NCBI RefSeq assembly: GCF_018736145.1
Contig: NZ_CP059997.1
Location: forward strand, 271,501-335,500
DNA from: Amycolatopsis sp. CA-230715
GTDB taxonomy: Bacteria > Actinomycetota > Actinomycetes > Mycobacteriales > Pseudonocardiaceae
DNA: 64,000 bases
Reading direction: 5' to 3'
Position 1 is the stretch's first letter. The number at the start of each line of letters is the position of its first letter. Shown in pieces: positions 33,757 to 42,582 of the stretch. Under the pieces are notes generated by a model that was not told the DNA's origin, ran no database searches, and saw nothing but the letters and a program-made list of their open reading frames with translations. Made by a program: the position numbers and the translations under genes.

Positions 33757-34598
33757 CAGTCACCCCCGAGGAAGTCGAGTGCCAGCCGGTTGAACTCGTC
33801 GAACTTCTCCAGCTGCGCCCAGTGCCCGCAGCGGCCGAACACGTGCAGTTGCGCGCGCGGAATGGTCTTCAGCGCCAGCAGCGCGCCGTCGAGCGGGTTG
33901 ACGCGGTCCTCCCTGCCCCACACCAGGAGCACGCGCTGGCGGAGCCGGTGGGCCTCGCGCCAGAGCATGCCTTCTTCGTAGGTTTCGGGCTGGGCGAAGG
34001 ACTTTCCCATCGACCGCATGGCGGCGAGCGACTCGGCCGTGTTCGCCGCGGCGAACCGTTCGTCGATCAGCTCGTCGGTGACGAGCGACTGGTCGTGGAC
34101 CATGACGCGCAGGAACGCTTCGAGCTTTTCCCTGCTGGGGCTCATCCCGAACCGCCCGAGGTTCTTCACGCCCTCGGTCGGGTCGGGGGCGAACACGTTG
34201 ACGCTCAACCCGCCGGGCCCCATCAGCACGAGCCGTCCCGCCCGGTCCGGGTGGTTCAGCGCGAGCCGCACCGCCGCTCCCCCGCCGAGCGAGTTGCCGA
34301 CGAAGTGCGCGCGCTCGATGCCGAGCGAGTCCATCAGGCCGACGACCGCGTCCGCGCTGTGCCGGAAGTACTGCGGGTGCTCGACCGGCTTGTCCGAGTG
34401 CCCGAATCCCGGCTGGTCCACGGCGAGCGTCCGGTAGGACTTCCCGAACACCGGCAGGTTGCGGCCGAAGTTGCTCCACGCGGACGCGCCGGGTCCGCCG
34501 CCGTGCAACAGGATCACGGTCTCGTCGTGATCCTCGCCCGCTTCGTGGTAATGAAGCCGGAGGCCGTTTCCCTGGGCGTACTTGGCTTCCGGTGCCAT
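33756..34598 (-). CDS. hsaD: 4,9-DSHA hydrolase (meta-cleavage product hydrolase)
   Basis: 280 residues, alpha/beta hydrolase of the BphD type. Hydrolyses the C-C bond of 4,9-DSHA giving HIP (9,17-dioxo-1,2,3,4,10,19-hexanorandrostan-5-oic acid) and a hexadienoate. Nucleophile Ser103 in VGNSLGGGAAV, Asp in VWGREDRVNP, His in FGRCGHWAQLE; oxyanion loop LLHGGGPGASAWSNF. Overlaps hsaA and hsaC by one base each. Confidence 0.95.
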   Translation of the reverse strand: MAPEAKYAQGNGLRLHYHEAGEDHDETVILLHGGGPGASAWSNFGRNLPVFGKSYRTLAVDQPGFGHSDKPVEHPQYFRHSADAVVGLMDSLGIERAHFVGNSLGGGAAVRLALNHPDRAGRLVLMGPGGLSVNVFAPDPTEGVKNLGRFGMSPSREKLEAFLRVMVHDQSLVTDELIDERFAAANTAESLAAMRSMGKSFAQPETYEEGMLWREAHRLRQRVLLVWGREDRVNPLDGALLALKTIPRAQLHVFGRCGHWAQLEKFDEFNRLALDFLGGD

Positions 34599-35764
34599 CA
34601 GACCATCGCGTTCTCGACGGGGAGCCCGAAGGCGCCGGTGCCGAACATGACGTACGCGCGTTCGGCGTCGTTGGCCGCGTGGACCCGCCCGGCGTGCGCG
34701 TCGCGCCAGAACCGCTGGATCGGCGTGCCGTTACGCAGCGCCCTGCCGCCGGAGTTCTCGAAGAGCCGGTCGACCGCGGCGATCGCGCGCTCGGTGCCGC
34801 GCACCTGGTCGCGCCGCACGCGAAGCCGGGTGGAGAACGGAAGCTTCTCACCGGCGCACGCGAGCTGGTACAGCTCGTCGATGTTGTGCGTCAGCTGCAG
34901 CCACGCGGCGTCGATTTCGCTTGCCGCTTCGGCGATCCTGACCTTCGCGAACGGGTCCTCTTTGGACTGTTCCCCGACGTAGGACGCGCGGACGCGGTCG
35001 CGCTGGTAGGCGACGTGGGCGTCGTAGGCGCCCTGTGCCATGCCGATGATCGGCGCGGTGATCGTGCTGGGGTGCACCGAGCCGTAGGGCAGCCGGTAGA
35101 GCGGGCCGGGGTTCGCTTCCTGGCCGGGGGTCTTGCACTTCGACGTGGCCAGGAAGCTCAGCGCCCGGTGCCGCGGCACGAACACGTCTTCGACCACGAT
35201 GTCGTTGCTGCCGGTGCCCCGCAGCCCGACGGTGTCCCAGACGTCTTCGATCGTGTAGTCGGCGATCGGCAGCAGGTAGGTGCAGAAGTCGACCGGTTTG
35301 CCGTCGGCGTCGAGCGCGGGCCCGCCGAGCAGCACCCAGCTCGCGTGGTCGCAGCCGGAGGAAAAGCTCCAGTGCCCGGACAACCGGTAGCCGCCGTCGA
35401 CCACGGTCGCCTTGCCCATCGGCGCGTACGAGGAGGAGATGCGGACGTCGTAGTCGTCGCGCCACACCTCTTCCTGCGCGCGCACGTCGAACAGCGCGAC
35501 GTGCCACGGGTGCACGCCGAGGATCGACGCCACCCAGCCCGTCGATCCGCACGCGCTCGCGATGAGCTTGACCGCCGTGTAGAAGGTCACCGGGTCCGCT
35601 TCGTAGCCGCCGAAGCGCTTGGGCTGCAACAGTTTGAAGAACCCGGCCTCGGTCAGCGCCTTGACGGACTCGTCGGGGATCCGCCTGCCGTCCTCCGCCT
35701 CCTGCGCCCGTTCGCGCAGCACCGGGAGAAGCTCCTCGATCGCGCTGATCACCTCGTGGGTCAT
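34598..35764 (-). CDS. hsaA: 3-HSA hydroxylase, oxygenase component
   Basis: 388 residues, flavin-dependent monooxygenase with acyl-CoA dehydrogenase fold. Hydroxylates 3-HSA at C4 with FMNH2 from HsaB. Typical stretches are EAGFFKLLQPKRFGGYE, SGHWSFSSGCDHASWVLLGG and FRDAHAGRVHAANDAERAYV (cut here as FWRDAHAGRVHAANDAER). First gene of the hsaADCB operon. A KstR-type palindrome lies 35 bases upstream of its ATG (35799-35812). Confidence 0.95.
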   Translation of the reverse strand: MTHEVISAIEELLPVLRERAQEAEDGRRIPDESVKALTEAGFFKLLQPKRFGGYEADPVTFYTAVKLIASACGSTGWVASILGVHPWHVALFDVRAQEEVWRDDYDVRISSSYAPMGKATVVDGGYRLSGHWSFSSGCDHASWVLLGGPALDADGKPVDFCTYLLPIADYTIEDVWDTVGLRGTGSNDIVVEDVFVPRHRALSFLATSKCKTPGQEANPGPLYRLPYGSVHPSTITAPIIGMAQGAYDAHVAYQRDRVRASYVGEQSKEDPFAKVRIAEAASEIDAAWLQLTHNIDELYQLACAGEKLPFSTRLRVRRDQVRGTERAIAAVDRLFENSGGRALRNGTPIQRFWRDAHAGRVHAANDAERAYVMFGTGAFGLPVENAMV

Positions 35765-35797
35765 GCCGTCTCCCTCACTCAGATACCGAACGCAAGA

Positions 35798-37387
35798 CTA
35801 GAACACGTTCTCGTTTTTGTCGACGTGACCCTGCTCCCTCGCGCCGTTCAACCCGGCGCGACGGCCAGAAAACACGCAGTCGGCCAGGGAAAGGCCGCTG
35901 ACGTAAGACCTAGAACAGATTCCCACCGCGGTGCGGCCCGCCGCGTAGAGCCCGCGAATGGGACCGGCGTCGCCGAGCACCGCGCCGGTGTCCTCGTCGA
36001 CGACGAGTCCCCCGAGCGTCAGCATCGGGCACGGATAACCGAGGCTGGGCTTGATGGAGACGTCGATGAGCGAGTACGGCGGGCGGTCGAGCGCGCGGAC
36101 GAACTCGTCCGGCTTGCCCATCGGATCCGGCCCACCGGCGCGGTACGCCTCGACCGTCGCGACCAGGCCCGCCGGGTCGACGCCCGCCTCGCGCGCGACC
36201 TCTTCGAGGGTGCCGCCGGTGACGCGGCCGCGACGCAACAGGTACAGCGCTTGGAGCCACTGGAACCACTGGCTCTGCCCGCGTACGGAACGCCGGGCCT
36301 CGCGCACGAGCGTGTCGTCGACGAGCAGCCAGCCCTTGCCGCCGTGCGCGGCGATCATGCGCTCGCCGGTCGCGGCGCCGTACCGCGACTCGTCGATGAT
36401 GCGCTCGCCCGCCGCGTCGACGAGGACGCCGCCGAGGAAAGCGCTCGGCGGGACCAGGAACCGCCACGCGGAGATCCGGTTCAGCCCACCCGTGCGCCCG
36501 CCCGCCGAGGTGCCGAGCCGGATACCGCTGCCGTCGTCGCCCGCCGTGCCGAGCGCGAGCCCGCCCCGGTACGCGGGCGCGTGTTCGCGCACCAGTTCGC
36601 GGTTCGCGATGAACCCGCCCGCGGCGAGCACCACCGCGCGCCGCGCGCCGACGGTCACCTCGCGGGCGTGCTTCCGCTCGATCCGGTCGACCCTGCGGTC
36701 CAGTGCCTTCCGGATCATCGGCACGTAGATCCCGGGTTTCGCGGACCACTTGCCGTAGAGCCGATGGCGCTTGCGCGCCAGGAACGACGCGTCCCGGAGC
36801 GTGCGGACCTCGACCCCGCGCACGGCGCCCGAGTCGTCGATGACCAGGGAGGTCGCGGCGGTGCCCGGCAGCACGCGCACCTTCCGCCGCCGCACCGCCT
36901 CGGCGAGGCGGCCGAACAGGATCTTGCCCGAGGTGCCGCGCCCCTTCGCCCGATGTCCGCGCGGGGCGGGTTGGGCGGCGTCGCGGAACCCGCCCGCGGC
37001 CTCGCTGCCCGAGTAGTACAGGTAGTGGTCGTCACTGGGGTACGACGTCTTGTAAGGGCAAAGGCTGCCTTCGAACGGCACGCCGTTGCGCTCCAGCCAC
37101 GTGATCATCTCGCGGCTGCCCTCGCAGAAGGCGCGCAGCGTCCGCTCGGAGACCACGTCGCCGACTTCGAGCCGCAGGTAGTCGTACATCGCTTCGGCCG
37201 TGTCCGGCACGCCCGCGTCGCGCTGCTGGGCGGTGCCGCCGCCCGCGTAGACGACGCCACCGCTCACCGCGCTCGCCCCGCCACCGGTGAACCGGTCGAG
37301 GACCAGCACGTCGGCACCGGCGTCGGCGGCTTCGATCGCGGCGCACGCGCCCGCCGCGCCGAACCCGACGATGACCACGTCCGCCAT
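35798..37387 (-). CDS. FAD-dependent oxidoreductase of the KstD/fumarate-reductase superfamily
   Basis: 529 residues from ATG 37387 (MADVVIVGFGAAGACAAIEA); an in-frame GTG at 37414 is possible. FAD site at both ends (VVIVGFGAAGACAA and GLYAAGRTAVGICSRSYV). It diverges from kstD with two KstR sites between, so it belongs to the sterol regulon. The C-terminal YAGPG motif of true 3-ketosteroid delta-1-dehydrogenases is absent; SGLSLADCVFSGRRAG stands there instead. It may act on a different ring position or on a later intermediate. Its stop codon lies inside the KstR site of hsaA, so the two genes are very tightly packed. Confidence 0.8.
   Translation of the reverse strand: MADVVIVGFGAAGACAAIEAADAGADVLVLDRFTGGGASAVSGGVVYAGGGTAQQRDAGVPDTAEAMYDYLRLEVGDVVSERTLRAFCEGSREMITWLERNGVPFEGSLCPYKTSYPSDDHYLYYSGSEAAGGFRDAAQPAPRGHRAKGRGTSGKILFGRLAEAVRRRKVRVLPGTAATSLVIDDSGAVRGVEVRTLRDASFLARKRHRLYGKWSAKPGIYVPMIRKALDRRVDRIERKHAREVTVGARRAVVLAAGGFIANRELVREHAPAYRGGLALGTAGDDGSGIRLGTSAGGRTGGLNRISAWRFLVPPSAFLGGVLVDAAGERIIDESRYGAATGERMIAAHGGKGWLLVDDTLVREARRSVRGQSQWFQWLQALYLLRRGRVTGGTLEEVAREAGVDPAGLVATVEAYRAGGPDPMGKPDEFVRALDRPPYSLIDVSIKPSLGYPCPMLTLGGLVVDEDTGAVLGDAGPIRGLYAAGRTAVGICSRSYVSGLSLADCVFSGRRAGLNGAREQGHVDKNENVF
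35799..35812. promoter_or_regulatory. KstR-type operator of hsaADCB
   Basis: TAGAACACGTTCTC fits T-N2-AAC-N2-GTT-N2-A with the last base different. It lies 35 bases before hsaA and overlaps the stop codon of the neighbouring flavoprotein gene. Confidence 0.8.
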
Positions 37388-37432
37388 CAAGTCCGTCTCA
37401 CCACTGTTTGTCACAACCCAGTACCCTAGAAC

Positions 37433-37446
37433 TGAAACACGTTCTC
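37433..37446. promoter_or_regulatory. KstR-type operator, flavoprotein side of the kstD intergenic region
   Basis: TGAAACACGTTCTC, matching the KstR consensus except the final base. It lies 46 bases upstream of the flavoprotein ATG at 37387. Confidence 0.78.
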
Positions 37447-37489
37447 GTCTATGGTGACGACTGAGCCAGGGAGCTGGCCTTGAGCCATC

Positions 37490-37503
37490 TGGAACGCGTT
37501 ACA
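37490..37503. promoter_or_regulatory. KstR-type operator, kstD side
   Basis: TGGAACGCGTTACA, a full match to T-N2-AAC-N2-GTT-N2-A, 25 bases before the kstD GTG. It is 57 bases from the other site in the same divergent region. Confidence 0.85.
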
Positions 37504-37527
37504 GGTTCTCGATGACCGGAGGTAGGA

Positions 37528-39216
37528 GTGACCGACGAATTCGACGTCGTGGTCGTCGGCAGCGGCGCGGCGGGCATGACCGCCGCGCTCGCCGCGGCGG
37601 AGCACGGGCTGAGCGTGGTCGTGGTCGAGAAGGCGGCCCGCTTCGGCGGCTCCACGGCGCGCTCCGGCGGCGGCGTCTGGATCCCCGGCAACGAGGCGTT
37701 GCGCGCGGCCGGTATCGACGAGCCGCCCGAACGGGCCGAGGAGTACCTGCGAGCGATCGTCGGCGACCTCGCGCCGCCTGAGCGGCGAGCCGCCTTCCTC
37801 GACCGCGGGCCAGAGGTCGTGGAGTTCGTGCACCGGCGCACGCCGCTGCGGCTGCGCTGGGTCCGCGACTACGCCGACTACCACCCCGAAGCACCCGGCG
37901 GGCGCGTCGGCGGCCGGTCGGTCGAGCCGAGGCCGCTGGACGCCCGCGTGCTCGGCGACGAGCTGGCGAACCTCGAACCGCCGTACAGCGCCCCGCCGCT
38001 CGGCGTGCCGATCACGCAGGCGGACTACCGGTGGCTCAGCCTCATCGGCAGGCACCCGCGCGGCGTGCGCACGCTGTTCTCGCTCGGCGCCCGCTGGCTG
38101 CTCGGGCGCGCGGCGGGGCGCCGTGAGCTGACCATGGGCCAGGCACTCGCCGCCGGGCTGCGGGCCGGGCTCGCCCGTGCCGGGGTGCCGGTGCTGCTCA
38201 ACACGCCGATGACCGGGCTGCACGTCAGCGGCGGGGTCGTCGACGGCATCGACACCGATGACGGCTTCCTGAGCGCGCGCAAGGGCGTGATCATCGCCTC
38301 GGGCGGTTTCGAGCACAACGAAGAGATGCGCCGGAAGTACCAGCGCGCGCCGATCGGCACCGAGTGGACCGTCGGCGCGAAGGCCAACACGGGTGACGGA
38401 ATCACCGCGGGGCTTGCCCTCGGCGCCGCGCACGACCTGATGGACGACGCGTGGTGGGGCCCGACGCTCCCGCTGACCGGCGGCCCGTGGTTCGCGCTGG
38501 CGGAGCGGTCGCGGCCGGGCTGCCTGCTGGTCAACGCGCGCGGCGAGCGCTTCGTCAACGAGTCCGCGCCCTACGTCGAGGCCGTGCACGCGATGTACGG
38601 CGACGGTGACGGGCCCGGCGAGAACATCCCGACCTGGCTCGTGTTCGACCAGCGCTACCGCGACCGGTACATGTTCACCGGGCTCGGGCCGCGCCAGCCG
38701 CTGCCGGGGCGCTGGTACAAGGCGGGCATCGCGGCGAAGGCGGGCACGCTGGCCAAGCTCGCCGAACGCACCGGCCTGCCCGGCGACGCGCTCGAAGCCA
38801 CCGTCGGCCGGTTCAACGGGTTCGCGCGCGCCGGGGTCGACGAGGACTTCCACCGCGGCCGCAGCGCCTACGACCACTACTACGGCGATCCGCGCAACCG
38901 CCCGAACCCGAGCCTCGGCGCGCTGGAGAAGCCGCCGTTCTACGCGGTGAAGATCGTGCCGGGCGATCTCGGCACCAAGGGCGGGCTGCGCACCGACGAG
39001 CACGCGCGCGTGCTGCGGGAAGACGGCTCGCCGATCGAAGGGCTCTACGCGGCGGGCAACGCGAGCGCCGCGGTCATGGGGCGCACCTACGCCGGGCCCG
39101 GCGCGACGATCGGCCCGGCGATGGTCTTCGGGTACCTCGCGGCCGAACACCTTGCGGCCGCGGACGAGTCGACCAAGAATCAGGGTAGGCAAGATCCTCC
39201 GGGAGGCAGGCGATGA
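37528..39216 (+). CDS. kstD: 3-ketosteroid delta-1-dehydrogenase
   Basis: 562 residues from GTG 37528 (GGAGG upstream). FAD enzyme that adds the 1,2 double bond to 3-keto-4-ene steroids. FAD site VVVVGSGAAGMTAALAA; substrate region ADYHPEAPGGR; VNESAPYVEAVHAMY with the catalytic Tyr region; and the diagnostic C-terminal RTYAGPGATIGPAMVFGYLA. Starts a KstR-controlled operon kstD-kshA-(unknown)-kshB-MaoC; the ATGA overlap with kshA suggests coupled synthesis, which makes sense because KstD and KshAB together open ring B. Confidence 0.95.
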   Translation: MTDEFDVVVVGSGAAGMTAALAAAEHGLSVVVVEKAARFGGSTARSGGGVWIPGNEALRAAGIDEPPERAEEYLRAIVGDLAPPERRAAFLDRGPEVVEFVHRRTPLRLRWVRDYADYHPEAPGGRVGGRSVEPRPLDARVLGDELANLEPPYSAPPLGVPITQADYRWLSLIGRHPRGVRTLFSLGARWLLGRAAGRRELTMGQALAAGLRAGLARAGVPVLLNTPMTGLHVSGGVVDGIDTDDGFLSARKGVIIASGGFEHNEEMRRKYQRAPIGTEWTVGAKANTGDGITAGLALGAAHDLMDDAWWGPTLPLTGGPWFALAERSRPGCLLVNARGERFVNESAPYVEAVHAMYGDGDGPGENIPTWLVFDQRYRDRYMFTGLGPRQPLPGRWYKAGIAAKAGTLAKLAERTGLPGDALEATVGRFNGFARAGVDEDFHRGRSAYDHYYGDPRNRPNPSLGALEKPPFYAVKIVPGDLGTKGGLRTDEHARVLREDGSPIEGLYAAGNASAAVMGRTYAGPGATIGPAMVFGYLAAEHLAAADESTKNQGRQDPPGGRR

Positions 39217-40370
39217 CGCAGGCAGGACCCGACGCGGTGCGCACGATCGACGCGGGCGCGCCGCCGGCGCGGTTCGCGCGGGGCTGGCACTGCCTCGGCC
39301 TCGCGGACGGTTTCCGCGACGGAAAACCGCACGCCATCACCGCGTTCGGCACCAAGCTCGTGGTGTTCGCGGACTCGCACGGCAAGCTCAACGTCCTCGA
39401 CGGCTACTGCCGCCACATGGGCGGCGATCTCACCCAGGGCACCGTCAAGGGCGACGAGGTCGCCTGCCCGTTCCACGACTGGCGGTGGAACGGCAAGGGC
39501 AAGTGCGCCTCGATCCCTTACGCCAAAAGGGTTCCGCTGCGGGCGAGGACCAAGGCGTGGCTGTCGATGGAGGAGAACAAGCAGCTGTTCGTCTGGAACG
39601 ACCCCGAGGGCAACCCGCCACCGGACGACGTGGTGATCCCCCGCATCGACGGCGTGTTCACCGGCGACTGGAGCAACTGGACCTGGGACTCGGTGCTCAT
39701 CGAGGGGTCACACTGCCGCGAGATCGTGGACAACATGGTCGACATGGCGCACTTCTTCTACATCCACTACGCCTTCCCGACCTACTTCAAGAACATCTTC
39801 GAGGGCCACATCGCCACGCAGTACCTGAACACCAAGGGCCGCCCCGACATGGGCATGGCGTCGAACTACGGCGGCGAGGAGAACCTGCTGCGCTCGGAGG
39901 CCTCCTACTTCGGCCCGTCGTACATGATCAACACGCTGCTCAACACCTACAAGGGCTTCGAGATCGAGAACGTGCTGATCAACTGCCACTACCCGGTCAC
40001 GGAGAACTCGTTCATGCTGCAGTGGGGCGTGAGCGTGAAGAAGCTGCCCGGCGTGTCCGACGAGCAGGCCGACAAGATCGCGGGCAAGTTCGCCAAGAGC
40101 ATCGGCGTCGGTTTCCTGCAGGACGTGGAGATCTGGCGGAACAAGACCAAGATCGACAACCCGCTGCTGTGCGAAGAGGACGGTCCGGTGTACCAGCTGC
40201 GCCGCTGGTACGAACAGTTCTATGTGGACGCCGCGGACGTCACCGAGGACATGACGCAGCGGTTCGAGTTCGAAGTGGACACCACGCGCGCGAACGAGGT
40301 CTGGTCCGCCGAGGTCGCCGAAAACCTGCGCCTGCGGGCCGAAGCGGCACCCGAAGTGTCCGCGCCATGA
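39213..40370 (+). CDS. kshA: 3-ketosteroid-9-alpha-monooxygenase, oxygenase component
   Basis: 385 residues. Rieske [2Fe-2S] ligands C66, H68, C85 and H88 (YCRHMGG and ACPFHDW). Mononuclear iron ligands H180 and H185 in DMAHFFYIHYAFP, with Asn174 just before. 9-alpha-hydroxylation of ADD makes an unstable product that opens to 3-HSA. It overlaps kstD by 4 bases and the downstream 87-residue gene by 4 bases. Confidence 0.96.
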   Translation: MTQAGPDAVRTIDAGAPPARFARGWHCLGLADGFRDGKPHAITAFGTKLVVFADSHGKLNVLDGYCRHMGGDLTQGTVKGDEVACPFHDWRWNGKGKCASIPYAKRVPLRARTKAWLSMEENKQLFVWNDPEGNPPPDDVVIPRIDGVFTGDWSNWTWDSVLIEGSHCREIVDNMVDMAHFFYIHYAFPTYFKNIFEGHIATQYLNTKGRPDMGMASNYGGEENLLRSEASYFGPSYMINTLLNTYKGFEIENVLINCHYPVTENSFMLQWGVSVKKLPGVSDEQADKIAGKFAKSIGVGFLQDVEIWRNKTKIDNPLLCEEDGPVYQLRRWYEQFYVDAADVTEDMTQRFEFEVDTTRANEVWSAEVAENLRLRAEAAPEVSAP

Positions 40371-40630
40371 CGGCCGAGCGCGACGAGTTCCTCACCGGCG
40401 GGATGCGCCCGCACGCGTGCCGGAGGTGCGGGACCAAGGTGCTGGTGAAGAAGAACAGCGAGAAGCACACCAGCATCCAGTGGACCACCGACGCGGCGAG
40501 CAGCTGCCCGGTGTTCGCCGAGCGGGTCGCCGGGGGCGCCACCTCGGCGCTGCTGGACACCTGCGAACACCTCGGCGACAGCATCGCGCACGCGGTTTCC
40601 GACGGCGCGCTGGCGGTCGCGGATGGCTGA
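40367..40630 (+). CDS. 87-residue Cys-containing protein between kshA and kshB, unknown
   Basis: ATG 40367 in the kshA stop (ATGA); its own stop overlaps the kshB start by 8 bases, so it is embedded in the operon and almost certainly expressed. It has a CRRC pair (about residues 18-21) followed by a basic VLVKKNSEKH stretch, then Cys in SSCPVF and in DTCEHLG. The four Cys could bind zinc or an Fe-S cluster. I do not recognise a family. Its place between oxygenase and reductase suggests a role in assembly of, or electron transfer to, KshA, but that is only inferred from position. Confidence 0.8.
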   Translation: MTAERDEFLTGGMRPHACRRCGTKVLVKKNSEKHTSIQWTTDAASSCPVFAERVAGGATSALLDTCEHLGDSIAHAVSDGALAVADG

Positions 40631-41651
40631 GGCGCACACCCTGACCGTCGCCGAGATCGTGCACGAGACCGCCGACGCGTGTTCGGTGGTGTTCTCGGTG
40701 CCGCCGGAATCCGCCGAGGCGTTCCGGTACTCCCCCGGCCAGTTCCTGACCCTGCGGGTGCCCAGTGACCGGACCGGCTCGGTCGCGCGCTGCTACTCGC
40801 TGTCGAGCGCGCCGCACGAGGGCCGGGTCCAGGTCACCGTCAAGCGCACCGCGGACGGGTACGGGTCGAACTGGATCTGCGACCACCTCCGCGCCGGGAG
40901 CAAGGTCGAGGTGCTGCCGCCCGCCGGCGTGTTCACCCCGTCCTCGTTCGACGAGGACCTGCTCCTGCTCGCGGGTGGCAGCGGGATCACGCCGGTGATG
41001 TCGATCCTCAAGACCGCGCTCGAGAAGGGCACCGGTCAGGTCGTGCTGGTGTACGCGAACCGCGGCCAGGACTCGGTGATCTTCGCCGACGAACTGGCCT
41101 CGCTCGCCGCCAGGCACCCGGACCGGCTCGTGGTGGTCCACTGGCTCGAAACGGTGCAGGGCATCCCGAGCGTGGCACAGCTCGGCGCGCTATTGCGCCC
41201 GCACGCCGGGCGCGAAGCGTTCCTGTGCGGACCAGCGCCGTTCATGACGGCAGCGAAGCAGGCGCTCACCGAACTCGGCGCGCCGCGCAAGCGCGTCCAC
41301 TTGGAACGGTTCGTGTCCCTCGGCGGCAACCCGTTCGAAGTGGCCTCCGCCGCCGCACCGTCTACAGAGGACACCGGATCGGCCGGGCTCACCGTCGAAC
41401 TGGACGGCGACACCCACTCGCTCGACTGGCCGCGCCAGCGCAAGCTGCTGGACTTCCTGCTGGACTCCGGGATCGACGCGCCGTTCTCGTGCCGGGAAGG
41501 CCAGTGCAGCGCGTGCGCCTGCCGGATCACCTCCGGCGAGGTGAAGATGCTCAACAACGAGGTACTGGACTCCGAGGACCTCGCCGACGGGATCGTGCTG
41601 GCGTGCCAGTCGCTCCCGCTGACCGACGAGGTCTCCGTAACCTATGAATGA
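40623..41651 (+). CDS. kshB: 3-ketosteroid-9-alpha-monooxygenase, ferredoxin reductase component
   Basis: 342 residues. FAD-binding RCYSLSSAPHEG, NAD-binding LLLAGGSGITPVMSIL, and a C-terminal plant-type [2Fe-2S] domain with CREGQCSACACRI. Transfers electrons from NADH to KshA. The domain order (FAD, NAD, ferredoxin) is that of KshB from Mycobacterium and Rhodococcus. The next gene begins 9 bases downstream. Confidence 0.95.
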   Translation: MAEAHTLTVAEIVHETADACSVVFSVPPESAEAFRYSPGQFLTLRVPSDRTGSVARCYSLSSAPHEGRVQVTVKRTADGYGSNWICDHLRAGSKVEVLPPAGVFTPSSFDEDLLLLAGGSGITPVMSILKTALEKGTGQVVLVYANRGQDSVIFADELASLAARHPDRLVVVHWLETVQGIPSVAQLGALLRPHAGREAFLCGPAPFMTAAKQALTELGAPRKRVHLERFVSLGGNPFEVASAAAPSTEDTGSAGLTVELDGDTHSLDWPRQRKLLDFLLDSGIDAPFSCREGQCSACACRITSGEVKMLNNEVLDSEDLADGIVLACQSLPLTDEVSVTYE

Positions 41652-41660
41652 GGTCGCCTG

Positions 41661-42527
41661 ATGCCCATCGACCCCGCCGTCGCGATCGGCGCCGACCTCG
41701 GCGAGGTCACGTTCGCCTGGACCGCGTCCGACGTGCTGCTGTACCACCTCGCGCTCGGCGCCGGTGCCGATCCGGCGGACGAGGCCGAACTGCGCTACGC
41801 CTACGAACGCGATCTCCAGGTGCTGCCCACGTTCGCGACCGTCGCGGCGAACCTGCGAGTCTTCGAACCGCCCGCGGTGTCGTTCCCCGGTGTGGAGGTC
41901 GATCTCGCGAAGGTGCTGCACGGCAAGCAGGAGGTGCTCGCGCACCGGCCGCTCCCGGTCGAGGGCAAGGCGGTGGCGCGCTCGCGGATCGCGGACGTGT
42001 TCGACAAGGGCAAGGCCGCGGTGATCGTGCAGGAGACCGAGGTCGCCGACACCGAGGGCACTCCACTGTGGACGGCCAGGTCGACGATCTTCGCCAGGGG
42101 CGAAGGCGGTTTCGGCGGTGAGCGCGGGCCTTCGGACCGGCGCGAGCCGCCTTCGCGCGAGCCGGATCTCGTCGTCGACACGCCGACACTTCCGCAGCAG
42201 GCGCTGCTGTACCGGCTCTGCGGCGACCGCAACCCGCTGCACGCCGATCCGGAGTTCGCCCGCGCCGCCGGGTTCGACGCGCCGATCCTGCACGGACTCT
42301 GCACCTACGGCATGGTCGCCAAGACCGTCGTGGGCGCGGTGCTCGGCGGGAACACCGCGCTGGCTGGCGGATTCGCCGCGAAGTTCGCCGGGGTCGTGTT
42401 CCCCGGCGAAACCCTGCGCACCCGCATCTGGCGCGACGGCGACACCGTGACCTCGACGACCACCTGCCCCCACCGGGACGACGCGCCCGTGCTGACCGAC
42501 GCGGTGCTCACCATCGCGCAGCCGTAG
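41661..42527 (+). CDS. MaoC-type enoyl-CoA hydratase of sterol side-chain oxidation
   Basis: 288 residues, double hot-dog fold. Hydratase-2 motif RLCGDRNPLHADPEFARAAG with the catalytic Asp and His, then PILHGLCTYGM. It corresponds in type and gene context to Rv3538 of M. tuberculosis, which hydrates side-chain enoyl-CoAs. Last gene of the kstD operon, followed directly by a strong terminator. Confidence 0.85.
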   Translation: MPIDPAVAIGADLGEVTFAWTASDVLLYHLALGAGADPADEAELRYAYERDLQVLPTFATVAANLRVFEPPAVSFPGVEVDLAKVLHGKQEVLAHRPLPVEGKAVARSRIADVFDKGKAAVIVQETEVADTEGTPLWTARSTIFARGEGGFGGERGPSDRREPPSREPDLVVDTPTLPQQALLYRLCGDRNPLHADPEFARAAGFDAPILHGLCTYGMVAKTVVGAVLGGNTALAGGFAAKFAGVVFPGETLRTRIWRDGDTVTSTTTCPHRDDAPVLTDAVLTIAQP

Positions 42528-42539
42528 GACGACAAAAGG

Positions 42540-42572
42540 AGGGGGCGGCCGCTTTCCAAGCGGCCGCCCCCT
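42540..42572. terminator. strong terminator between the kstD operon and the flavin oxidoreductase gene
   Basis: Perfect 15-base stem AGGGGGCGGCCGCTT / AAGCGGCCGCCCCCT with a 3-base loop, followed by TTTCTTCTT. Serves two convergent operons. Confidence 0.9.
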
Positions 42573-42582
42573 TTCTTCTTGC

